A stretch of 39,526 nucleotides of DNA, from positions 1 to 39,526 of the IMG/VR virus record IMGVR_UViG_3300049427_000017. One strand, written 5' to 3'. The notes beneath the pieces are model-generated. The model was not told the DNA's origin, searched no databases, and was given only the letters and a program-made list of their open reading frames with translations. Shown piece after piece: positions 1 to 5,632 of this stretch. The DNA comes from a virus. The position numbers and the translations under genes are program-made. Within the stretch, counting starts at the first letter, position 1; every line of letters starts with the position of its first letter.

Positions 1-453
1 TTAATTATCAATCATTCCATCAATTTCTTCTGCAGTGTATTCTTTTATTTCTATTTTTTTTAGTGTGTCTTCTGGGATTAAAGGAATTTCTTTTGCGTAA
101 TGGTAGAACCTCAAATAATTATCATGATGATGTTCTCTTATTTCTTTCCTTTTTTGTAATGCAAAAGGAGTAGTGGCAGATGGATGGAACGCTTCGTGAT
201 AATCCTGAAAACTTGTATAGGTATGAAACAAGCGCAATCCTTCAAAGTCCAAATCTACAATTCCTAATAAAAAATCTGATCTCTCTTTAAATAGTTTTGA
301 TAATTTAACCAATGTTTCTAAGTTTGGTTCACGTTGACCATTTTCTATTTTACCGTATCCGGGTGCCGACATGCCGATTACGCTCGCAATTTCTCTTTGA
401 GACATGCCCCGTTTTTCCCGAAGCCATTTTAAACGTGCAGAAAAAAGTTCCAA
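1..453 (-). CDS. XRE-family repressor (CI-like, first switch)
   Basis: About 150 residues. An N-terminal Cro/CI helix-turn-helix covers roughly residues 5-60 (motifs RGMSQREIASVIGMS and KIENGQREPN). The acidic, His-rich C-terminal half is unlike a peptidase S24 domain: there is no Ala-Gly cleavage site and no Ser/Lys dyad, so RecA-stimulated self-cleavage is not expected. The frame is open from GTG at 468, but GGAGG at 466-462 lies 8 nt before TTG at 453, so I take TTG as the start. It is divergent from the small XRE gene at 543, the classic lysogeny-switch arrangement. The target site is unproven; the best candidate is the imperfect palindrome at 467-480. The HTH call is firm, the repressor role is inferred. 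Confidence 0.85.
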   Translation of the reverse strand: MELFSARLKWLREKRGMSQREIASVIGMSAPGYGKIENGQREPNLETLVKLSKLFKERSDFLLGIVDLDFEGLRLFHTYTSFQDYHEAFHPSATTPFALQKRKEIREHHHDNYLRFYHYAKEIPLIPEDTLKKIEIKEYTAEEIDGMIDN

Positions 454-466
454 AATAATTACCTCC

Positions 467-500
467 ACTTATTGACAAGTAAACAAAATGGCTATATATT
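467..500 (+). promoter_or_regulatory. Promoter and candidate operator of first switch
   Basis: TTGACA at 472-477, a 17-bp spacer and TATATT at 495-500 form a near-consensus sigma-A promoter reading right into the Cro-like gene. The -35 is embedded in the palindrome ACTTATTGACAAGT (467-480, ACTT arms), a plausible repressor site. The same DNA carries the leftward repressor's ribosome binding site (466-462). Confidence 0.7.
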
Positions 501-542
501 AAAGTTGTAAGAAACGAAATGGATACAAAAGGAGGTGCTAAT

Positions 543-761
543 GTGTCATATCCAAAAACAAGTATTGAAAAACATAGACGATCTATTTTTTTGAATCAAT
601 CAGATGTCGCCTCTGATTTAGGGATGTCGATAGTCAATTATTCTAAAATAGAACGTGGACAACGCCGGTTAACAGTTGATGTTGCTCTGAAGCTTGTGAA
701 AATATTCAAATTAAATTCAATCGAAGAACTCCTTGAAAAGGAAACGGTAGAAGCAATTTAA
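543..761 (+). CDS. Small XRE-family regulator (Cro-like, first switch)
   Basis: 72 residues, almost entirely one helix-turn-helix (SDVASDLGMSIVNYSKIERGQRR). An upstream ATG at 519 is in frame, but GGAGG at 531-535 is 7 nt before GTG 543, which decides the start. It is divergent from the repressor at 1-453 and is the first gene of a rightward transcript from the promoter at 472-500. By size and position it plays the Cro role, probably repressing the leftward repressor. It likely forms an operon with the antirepressor-like gene at 817. Confidence 0.8.
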   Translation: MSYPKTSIEKHRRSIFLNQSDVASDLGMSIVNYSKIERGQRRLTVDVALKLVKIFKLNSIEELLEKETVEAI

Positions 762-780
762 ATCCATTATGGCTATTTTA

Positions 781-797
781 TACTGCGTTAGGCAGTA
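781..797. repeat. 17-bp perfect palindrome upstream of antirepressor-like gene
   Basis: TACTGC-GTTAG-GCAGTA: two 6-bp arms around a 5-bp centre, ending about 5 nt before the AGGAGG site of the gene at 817. There is no following T-tract, so it is not a typical terminator. It could be an operator or an RNA hairpin limiting translation. Confidence 0.5.
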
Positions 798-816
798 AAA
801 CAAGGAGGAAAAGAAA

Positions 817-1662
817 ATGACAATTAAAAGCGACGTGTTCATTGAAAGTAAATCTTTGAGGGAGTCGGTCATAAATCGAATTGAAGTGTTAGACAGAGTG
901 AAAAATTTATTCTTACTTCCTGACGATTTGCATGTAACTGTCGATATGGCAGCTAATTATTACGAAGTTGAAGCAAGCATCATTCAAAAAACAATATCAC
1001 GAAATAGAGTTGAACTTGAATTGGATGGCATGAAGGTATTGTCAGGAAAACGACTTGCTGACTTTAAGTCAGCGAGTGGGATTGTTTCGAGAGCACCTAG
1101 TATTACACTAATACCTAAACGGGCTATATTGAGAATGGGGATGTTGTTAAGAGACAGTGAAGTAGCAAAAGCTGTAAGAACTAATCTTCTTGATTTAGAA
1201 GAGGAATCTAAACCAAAAAACTTGGTACAAATACCGACGGAATTAAATCTTCTTGGTCAAATATCCGATGCAATACAACAATCATTTAAAGCAATGGTGA
1301 ATATTCAAACGGAATTGACTGAAACGAAGAAAGAAGTCCATGAAGCTAAAGAAGAAAATAAGCAATTAAAACAAGAAATAGACGATGTTAAAAATGGAAT
1401 GGTTGATGTTAACGCTCCCTTGAGATCGCAATTCAATGATGCTGTTCGCTCTTACGCCAAACAACGTGGTATTGATTGGAACGCAGCATATAACAATGTT
1501 TATGATACTTTGGGCAAACAGTACCATGTGAATTTCAGAAAAAGATGGGAGAATCGTGTGGAAAAAGGCGAGAAGGTTAAACTCGTAGATATTGTTGAGG
1601 AATTAAATCTACTTGTTCCGGCAATCCGACTAGCGAAAACAATGGCAGGGGTGGCAAGCTAA
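817..1662 (+). CDS. Antirepressor-like phage regulatory protein
   Basis: 281 residues. The N-terminal half (about 1-125) looks like an ORF6N/Rha-type DNA-binding module. A strongly coiled, Lys/Glu-rich segment follows at about 165-195. The C-terminus (about 200-275) resembles the ORF6C/phage antirepressor C-terminal domain, with the pattern R-Q-F-N-x-A-V-R-S-Y and a later F-R-K-R-W-E. It follows the Cro-like gene with a strong AAGGAGG site and directly abuts the next gene. Antirepressors of this kind relieve CI-type repression or act as early regulators. Family assignment is from recalled motifs, not a search. Confidence 0.65.
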   Translation: MTIKSDVFIESKSLRESVINRIEVLDRVKNLFLLPDDLHVTVDMAANYYEVEASIIQKTISRNRVELELDGMKVLSGKRLADFKSASGIVSRAPSITLIPKRAILRMGMLLRDSEVAKAVRTNLLDLEEESKPKNLVQIPTELNLLGQISDAIQQSFKAMVNIQTELTETKKEVHEAKEENKQLKQEIDDVKNGMVDVNAPLRSQFNDAVRSYAKQRGIDWNAAYNNVYDTLGKQYHVNFRKRWENRVEKGEKVKLVDIVEELNLLVPAIRLAKTMAGVAS

Positions 1663-2031
1663 ATGGACAAGCTCACTACACACAAGGATGTGCTTGAAAC
1701 AGTTTATAAGTATCAACTGGAACAGCTTTTAGAAAAGCAGTCAAGTAACGAAGAGTTAGACACAAACGAGGTCCTATTTTGTTTAAACAACGGATTCTTA
1801 CTAAAATCATTGAAATATACCGAACTAACTGAACAGTATAATGCATCTCAAGAGAAAATTATGGAATACGCAAAAATGATTATCAGAATCAACAAAGAAA
1901 ATAAAGAAGAACACAGAATACTTAACTTATTCCTCAGTAATCATGACTTGCTAGACGAATATGAATTGTTCGATATGAGAATTATGCGCGACAAATATGA
2001 AAGAAAAGAGAAGATGTGTAATGAAGATTAG
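1663..2031 (+). CDS. Hypothetical protein
   Basis: 122 residues, helical and highly charged, with KENKEEHRILN- and YERKEK-type stretches suggesting a coiled coil; no Cys motif, signal or membrane segment. Its ATG follows the stop of the preceding gene with no gap, so translation is probably coupled to it. I do not recognise the family. Confidence 0.7.
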   Translation: MDKLTTHKDVLETVYKYQLEQLLEKQSSNEELDTNEVLFCLNNGFLLKSLKYTELTEQYNASQEKIMEYAKMIIRINKENKEEHRILNLFLSNHDLLDEYELFDMRIMRDKYERKEKMCNED

Positions 2032-2380
2032 TGTTGATGGGGTTGAAATACCATTTCGAGAATATCTTGTTGATATTGGCGGAAGCGGCCAGTTGTATGC
2101 GGATCATATAAGAGAAGTATTGGATGAGTGGAAAAAATCTGATTGGGCATACGTCGATGATTACATTGGCCATATTGCTGCCCAGGTTATAATCGATGCG
2201 TCTGAGGTTGATCGGGAATCATACAATGAAATAATGACTGTTGTAGAAAAAGTGTATACTAATCTTCGGACAAAACAGTTGATTGAGTGGGAAGAAGCGG
2301 ATGTTAAACATCGAAGAGAATCGCTGCATGTCGTTAAAAATAAAAAATCGCCTTCAGATGAAGACGATCAACTCACCTAG
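2021..2380 (+). CDS. Hypothetical acidic protein
   Basis: 119 residues starting MKISVDG. An in-frame ATG exists at 1997, but ATG 2021 has AGAAGA just upstream and gives a compact start overlapping the previous gene by 11 nt. An N-terminal beta-like segment is followed by helical acidic sequence and a charged tail. Function unknown; co-transcribed with the first-switch operon. Confidence 0.65.
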   Translation: MKISVDGVEIPFREYLVDIGGSGQLYADHIREVLDEWKKSDWAYVDDYIGHIAAQVIIDASEVDRESYNEIMTVVEKVYTNLRTKQLIEWEEADVKHRRESLHVVKNKKSPSDEDDQLT

Positions 2381-2495
2381 TACTCCCACGAAGAAGATAG
2401 GTGACAAAATCAACCCGGGCTGGTGCCCACTTACAACATTATAACCTACATAAATCATCATGAGAAGTGGCCGGCCTTCAGACGGAGGGCATAAA

Positions 2496-2600
2496 TTGAA
2501 TAAAGAAGGACTTATAGATACTTTTATTAAGGACCATCCAGAAATGAATCCGAAGCCGACAGTCGAAGAACTTATTCAATTTATCGAAAATTTACTATAA
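2496..2600 (+). CDS. 34-residue hypothetical protein
   Basis: TTG start with GGAGGG at 2484-2489, 6 nt upstream. An ATG at 2460 is in frame but has no ribosome binding site. The product contains the segments KDHPEMNPKPT and EELIQFIENLL, a short amphipathic helix. It ends 5 nt before a strong terminator, so it is the last gene of the first-switch operon. Function unknown. Confidence 0.5.
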   Translation: MNKEGLIDTFIKDHPEMNPKPTVEELIQFIENLL

Positions 2601-2605
2601 TAAAC

Positions 2606-2638
2606 ATGGGCTGCGCGATTTGTGCATGCCCATTTTTT
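2606..2638 (+). terminator. Intrinsic terminator of the first-switch operon
   Basis: ATGGGC (2606-2611) pairs with GCCCAT. An inner stem TGCGC/GTGCA is separated by loop GATTT, with one bulged T. Six Ts follow at 2633-2638. The stem-loop and T-run are typical of rho-independent termination. Confidence 0.85.
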
Positions 2639-2694
2639 ATTGGAATTACATTTTTAGTATTTGGGAATAATGAACAAAAAAAGTAGGTGAGATC

Positions 2695-3012
2695 ATGGCA
2701 ATCCCTGTATTTGATAAAAATAATAACCTACATCATTTGGAAACGATGGATGTGGCAAGTATCTGCAAAGAGGAGCAAACGCGTAGGAATATTGCTCTTA
2801 TAGGAAACAATGAATATTATCTACCGCACACAATTGCACAAATAAATATGTTGTTGTCCTCTTCAGGTTTTTATCAAATAAATAAAAACCAAATTATCAA
2901 CCCGACACTAATCGACAAGTATAATACTGGGAAAATTACCATTGGGGAGAGGGATTATTACCTTTCAAAGCGTAGAATTGCTCCATTCGAGGATTTTTAT
3001 TTTCCAGACTGA
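2695..3012 (+). CDS. Stand-alone LytTR-like DNA-binding protein
   Basis: 105 residues. From about residue 36 the order of elements matches a LytTR DNA-binding domain: a strand with NEYYLPHT, a helix NMLLSSSGF, then YQINKNQIINP-LIDKYN, ITIGERDYYLS and K-R-R-I-x-x-F. This corresponds to the usual F-x-R-I-H-R-S-x-x-V-N ... I-x-x-G-x-x-Y-x-V-S-R-R-R layout. No receiver domain is present. AGGTGAG precedes the ATG. It sits alone after a terminator, beside the SOS-type promoter. It could be a transcriptional regulator or an inhibitor of a host LytTR regulator. The call rests on pattern resemblance. Confidence 0.6.
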   Translation: MAIPVFDKNNNLHHLETMDVASICKEEQTRRNIALIGNNEYYLPHTIAQINMLLSSSGFYQINKNQIINPTLIDKYNTGKITIGERDYYLSKRRIAPFEDFYFPD

Positions 3013-3262
3013 GAAACGTTCGCGTAACGTAATCGGTCTCAATACTACGACAATATTCGACAACATTATTAGAAATATGAGATTACAATGGAAATCAGAG
3101 GAAATATATGACGAAAGGGTGATTGCGAGAAATAGAAAAGCGTCATACAATGGCAGTGTAAACGTTTCCAAAACTCTGTCTGAATATCATTGTGCCTTTT
3201 TTTATAATGATTATTTACCAAGGTGAGAACTTTTTACCTAGGTCCGAGCAATTAAGCTCAGC
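3013..3262. other. 250-bp stretch without a convincing gene
   Basis: Open frames here on both strands overlap each other and lack ribosome binding sites or family-like sequence. I see no strong terminator, promoter pair or iterated repeat. Confidence 0.5.
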
Positions 3263-3475
3263 CTACTCCCAATACCATTCGTACAAACTGTCCATGTCGC
3301 ACTCTAAGGCAACAGATATTTTTTTGGCGGTAATTAAATTCATCATTCTGCCGCCACTAATATATTCTGATATGCGACCAGGAGGGATTCCCGTTTTATC
3401 GCTTAGCCATTTTTGCGATTTTTTTAAGGACCTCAATCGTTGATGGAGTAGGCATCGACCTGGTTTGAGTTCCAT
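3263..3475 (-). CDS. Small XRE-like helix-turn-helix protein
   Basis: 70 residues from ATG 3475: MELKPGRCLLHQ, then a helix-turn-helix (SQKWLSDKTGIPPGRISEYISGG) and a C-terminal YEWYWE. The frame extends upstream to 3556, but that extension crosses the LexA box and promoter region, while GAAAGGG sits about 8 nt before ATG 3475. It is divergent from the 43-residue gene at 3577 and shares its regulatory DNA. Role unknown; possibly a regulator of the neighbouring switch. Confidence 0.65.
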   Translation of the reverse strand: MELKPGRCLLHQRLRSLKKSQKWLSDKTGIPPGRISEYISGGRMMNLITAKKISVALECDMDSLYEWYWE

Positions 3476-3502
3476 AGGCCATGCCCTTTCAAAAAATATA
3501 TA

Positions 3503-3530
3503 TTGTACCGAACGTTTGTTCTCGTATAAA
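3503..3530 (+). promoter_or_regulatory. SOS-type promoter with LexA (DinR) box in the spacer
   Basis: TTGTAC (3503-3508), a 16-bp spacer and TATAAA (3525-3530) make a promoter. The spacer contains CGAACGTTTGTTCT at 3509-3522, with intact GAAC-N4-GTTC half-sites of the Gram-positive LexA/DinR consensus CGAAC-N4-GTTCG. LexA bound here would sit between -35 and -10. The promoter points at the 43-residue gene at 3577. The leftward XRE gene starts 28 bp away and may be co-regulated. Confidence 0.7.
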
Positions 3531-3576
3531 ATAAGAACACGGCTGCTATACATCAACTACTGGGGGAGCTGTTGCC

Positions 3577-3708
3577 ATGTCCAGCGAGGAACAAGTTAAT
3601 TATTTAATAGAATCCATATCAGAATTAAAAGAAATAGATAACGAAGAGTTTACCTTATTTGTTAAGCAGTCAATTATTGCTTCATATCCCCAAAAACCAA
3701 CTGGATAA
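3577..3708 (+). CDS. 43-residue protein under a LexA-box promoter (candidate induction trigger)
   Basis: Starts MSSEEQVNYLIESISELKE and ends YPQKPTG: acidic, predicted helical, no Cys, no membrane segment. GGGGGAG lies about 9 nt before the ATG. The only good promoter upstream is the one with a LexA box in its spacer. The gene converges on, and overlaps by 35 bp, the 3' end of the second repressor. By analogy with LexA-controlled small antirepressors of other temperate phages (Gifsy-type, coliphage 186 Tum) it may inactivate a non-cleavable repressor; this is inference. A weak resemblance to the KinA inhibitor Sda (L-I-E-S, K-E, F-x-x-L spacing) is also visible. Confidence 0.6.
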   Translation: MSSEEQVNYLIESISELKEIDNEEFTLFVKQSIIASYPQKPTG

Positions 3709-4021
3709 TTTGCTCCAGTTTTTCTTTTGCGCCAGGTTTTTTTAAATCGACTCCGTATTTCTCAACAATTTCTCTGATAACAAAGTCCGTTTGATCTCTC
3801 GGGAGAATAGTCATAGAATGATCCCTTCCTAAAAGGTAATCTGTCTGAACCTCGTATAGGTCAGCTAACTTAGTCAATGTATCTGTATCGGGGTCTCGCA
3901 ACCCGTATTCCCAGTTTGAATATGTGCTGCTTTGCTTTATTCCCAGCTTTGTAGCTACATATTTTTGAGACCAACCCTTTGACTCACGAAGCGCCCTCAA
4001 TCGATCCCCTAAAATAGACAT
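3674..4021 (-). CDS. XRE-family repressor (CI-like, second switch)
   Basis: 115 residues starting MSILGDRLRALRESKG. The ATG at 4021 is decided by AGGAGGTG 5-6 nt upstream, although the frame stays open to 4135. The helix-turn-helix is at about 5-65 (SQKYVATKLGIKQSSTYSNWEYG) and the C-terminal half is helical (IREIVEKYGVDLKKPG). No peptidase S24 domain, so no RecA-dependent self-cleavage is expected. It is divergent from the Cro-like gene at 4171. Three 17-bp TTACAC-type palindromes in and downstream of the divergent region are its probable operators. Confidence 0.85.
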   Translation of the reverse strand: MSILGDRLRALRESKGWSQKYVATKLGIKQSSTYSNWEYGLRDPDTDTLTKLADLYEVQTDYLLGRDHSMTILPRDQTDFVIREIVEKYGVDLKKPGAKEKLEQIIQLVFGDMKQ

Positions 4022-4074
4022 ATTTACACCTCCTACCATACATCCTACCACCTTTACACGTAAAATATAATTAG

Positions 4075-4091
4075 TTACACAAGAAGTGTAT
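4075..4091. promoter_or_regulatory. Operator 1 of second switch
   Basis: TTACAC-AAGAA-GTGTAT, a near-perfect 17-bp palindrome with arms like those of operators 2 and 3. It lies 54 bp upstream of the leftward repressor start, where binding would affect the repressor's own promoter (autoregulation inferred). Confidence 0.65.
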
Positions 4092-4098
4092 AATTTAG

Positions 4099-4127
4099 TT
4101 GACTTACACAGCGTGTGTATGTATACT
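4099..4127 (+). promoter_or_regulatory. Rightward promoter of second switch with operator 2
   Basis: TTGACT (4099-4104), 17-bp spacer, TATACT (4122-4127). The spacer contains operator 2, TTACACA-GCG-TGTGTAT at 4104-4120 (one mismatch from a perfect palindrome). It would drive the Cro-like gene at 4171 and be blocked by repressor. Confidence 0.8.
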
Positions 4128-4170
4128 AAGGTCAAGAGTTACACGGAGCGAGTATGAAAGTGGTGAGAAC

Positions 4171-4359
4171 ATGAACAAACGACTTCGCGAACTTCGTAAA
4201 AAACGAGGCGTTAGCATATCATTTGTGGCCGTTAAACTTGGCTACAAACACCCTAGTGGTTATGCAAATATTGAATATGGAATTAATCGCCTTAGACTGG
4301 ATCAAGCAAAAACAGTCGCTGATCTGTTTGGTGTAACAGTTAATGATCTAATAGGATGA
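4171..4359 (+). CDS. Small XRE-family regulator (Cro-like, second switch)
   Basis: 62 residues beginning MNKRLRELRKKRG, essentially only a helix-turn-helix (VSISFVAVKLGYKHPSGYANI). ATG 4171 follows a purine-rich GTGGTGAGAAC; upstream in-frame starts would lie on top of the promoter at 4099-4127. Divergent from the repressor at 3674-4021 and immediately followed by the operator-covered early promoter. Probably the Cro counterpart that turns down the repressor after induction. Confidence 0.8.
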   Translation: MNKRLRELRKKRGVSISFVAVKLGYKHPSGYANIEYGINRLRLDQAKTVADLFGVTVNDLIG

Positions 4360-4365
4360 TTTTTT

Positions 4366-4394
4366 TTGACAAGAAGTTACACACTATGTGTAAT
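4366..4394 (+). promoter_or_regulatory. Early promoter covered by operator 3
   Basis: TTGACA (4366-4371), 17-bp spacer, TGTAAT (4389-4394). A perfect 17-bp palindrome TTACACA-CTA-TGTGTAA (4377-4393) spans the spacer and most of the -10. It is the best candidate for the promoter of the long early operon starting at 4462, repressible by the 3674-4021 protein. Confidence 0.8.
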
Positions 4395-4461
4395 GTGAGT
4401 CATCCTAACACTACACATTTTACGGTATTAGGCAAATTAAGGGAAGGAGTGATTTTGATTT

Positions 4462-4899
4462 GTGAAAATCCACGGAATGAGTGGAACTAGGTTTCACAGA
4501 GTATGGAGTTCGGTAATTGCTCGATGTGGAAATCCCAATCACTCACGATTCATATACTACGGTGGCAGAGGTATCAAAGTGTGTGAACAGTGGACTAATT
4601 TCCTGAATTTCAAAGAAGACATGTATGACTTGTATACAAAACATGTTGAAGAATTTGGAGAGAAGAACACCACTATTGACAGGAAATATGCAAATGGAAA
4701 CTATGAGCCTGAAAATTGCAGGTGGGCGACATTATCAGAACAAGCGAAAAACAAAAGAAAAAGACCTACCAAATCAAAACAAGAAAAAATTAGCTTGAGT
4801 GGTAGGACCTACGTCCAAAAAGTTGTGGAAGACGGTGTAACCTACTTTGTTGTCATTAGAAGATCAGATGGGTCTGTATTAAACAAAATACCTCACTAA
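4462..4899 (+). CDS. Phage HNH-related DNA-binding protein (YGGRGI type)
   Basis: 145 residues. It carries a conserved block seen in many phage proteins: Y-Y-G-G-R-G-I-x-V-C-x-x-W-x-x-F ... D-M ... T-I-D-R ... G-N-Y-E-P-E-N-C-R-W-A-T ... N-x-R. These proteins are usually annotated as HNH-like or AP2/HNH-associated; the catalytic HNH residues are not obvious here. Arg/Lys-rich C-terminus. GTG start with GGAAGGAG about 12 nt upstream; an in-frame ATG lies 5 codons later. First gene after the operator 3 promoter. Nuclease activity uncertain. Confidence 0.65.
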   Translation: MKIHGMSGTRFHRVWSSVIARCGNPNHSRFIYYGGRGIKVCEQWTNFLNFKEDMYDLYTKHVEEFGEKNTTIDRKYANGNYEPENCRWATLSEQAKNKRKRPTKSKQEKISLSGRTYVQKVVEDGVTYFVVIRRSDGSVLNKIPH

Positions 4900-4911
4900 G
4901 GAGGCTACCTC

Positions 4912-5037
4912 ATGAGACCAGTAGGACACGATGGAAAAGAAATCTCCGAGCAAGCTTGGATCAGAGTGCACGCAGTTATCGCCAGAATTGAAGAAAAGAA
5001 AAATGCAAGATTGAACACAGAACAGAAGGGAGCATAA
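4912..5037 (+). CDS. 41-residue hypothetical protein
   Basis: ATG preceded by AAGGAGGCTACCTC, a strong ribosome binding site, right after the previous stop. Sequence begins MRPVGHDGKEISEQAW and continues as a basic helix rich in K, R and E. Function unknown; early-operon small protein. Confidence 0.6.
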   Translation: MRPVGHDGKEISEQAWIRVHAVIARIEEKKNARLNTEQKGA

Positions 5038-5039
5038 AC

Positions 5040-5171
5040 GTGAACCTTCCTGAAAGATTACAGAACCTTGGCATTCTACCGCCGCCTAAAGAAAAAGTGA
5101 AAGTGATGCTTTCGGAAATAAAAACACAAACGTTGCATGACATCCTTTTCAAGCCCTCTGAAAAGAATTAA
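5040..5171 (+). CDS. 43-residue hypothetical protein
   Basis: GTG start 2 nt after the previous stop, with AGGGAG at 5027-5032. Begins MNLPERLQNLGILPPPKEK; a Pro-rich turn is followed by a helical segment. Function unknown. Confidence 0.55.
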   Translation: MNLPERLQNLGILPPPKEKVKVMLSEIKTQTLHDILFKPSEKN

Positions 5172-5183
5172 GGAGGACCTCAA

Positions 5184-5324
5184 TTGAGATTTTAAGACGA
5201 TCCAACAGTAAATAAGCTTCCGAGCAATAAAATGCTCAAGGAATTAAGAGTCTTAGTTGTAAAACGCAATTATAAACTTTTAGCAAAAGCCAAGAAAGAA
5301 AACGAAAAGCGCCCTCATCAATAA
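5184..5324 (+). pseudogene. Small gene interrupted by an in-frame stop at codon 4
   Basis: A perfect AGGAGG (5171-5176) sits 7 nt before TTG 5184, but codon 4 is TAA (5193-5195). Reading on in the same frame gives DDPTVNKLPSNKMLKELR and a basic tail ending HQ at 5321. A start at ATG 5232 would rescue only the last 30 residues and has no ribosome binding site. The intact ancestor was probably about 46 residues (e.g. TAT or CAA at codon 4). Early-operon small protein of unknown function. Confidence 0.5.
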
Positions 5325-5348
5325 GAAACTTGAAAGGAGACATAACCA

Positions 5349-5444
5349 ATGACAGAAGCACAACGCAAGCTCATAGCAGATGCAATAAACCGTCACTTAA
5401 TACCAGCGCTACAGCGACAAGGTAAGAAAGTTAAAAGTGCATGA
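5349..5444 (+). CDS. 31-residue hypothetical protein
   Basis: ATG preceded by AAAGGAGACATAACCA. Starts MTEAQRKLIADAINRHL; basic, helical. Its stop overlaps the next start (ATGA at 5441-5444), supporting translational coupling. Function unknown. Confidence 0.55.
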   Translation: MTEAQRKLIADAINRHLIPALQRQGKKVKSA

Positions 5445-5632
5445 ACCACGCACTATACGCATCTCAGCAAGCCTTAAAAGCCTACAGAGAAGCGAGTTAT
5501 CACGAACGATTGAACATCATGGTCGAATTCTTTGAAGAAACATTACCAATTACTTTAGAAGAAATGGTAATAGCACATCTGAGAATTGAGGCACTAGAAG
5601 AAGAATTAAATCATTGGAGGGATAGCAAGTGA
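5441..5632 (+). CDS. 63-residue hypothetical protein
   Basis: Begins in an ATGA overlap and ends in a GTGA overlap with the HNH gene. All helical and acidic (EFFEETLPITLEEM, IEALEEELNHWRDSK), suggesting a short coiled coil. No recognised family. Confidence 0.65.
   Translation: MNHALYASQQALKAYREASYHERLNIMVEFFEETLPITLEEMVIAHLRIEALEEELNHWRDSK

Noticed and set aside
2460-2600. Longer version of the 34-residue gene from ATG 2460
   Set aside because: No ribosome binding site for that ATG, whereas TTG 2496 is correctly spaced from GGAGGG.
2942-3226. Open frames on both strands between the LytTR-like gene and the small XRE gene
   Set aside because: They overlap each other and the LytTR-like gene, lack ribosome binding sites and show no family-like sequence.
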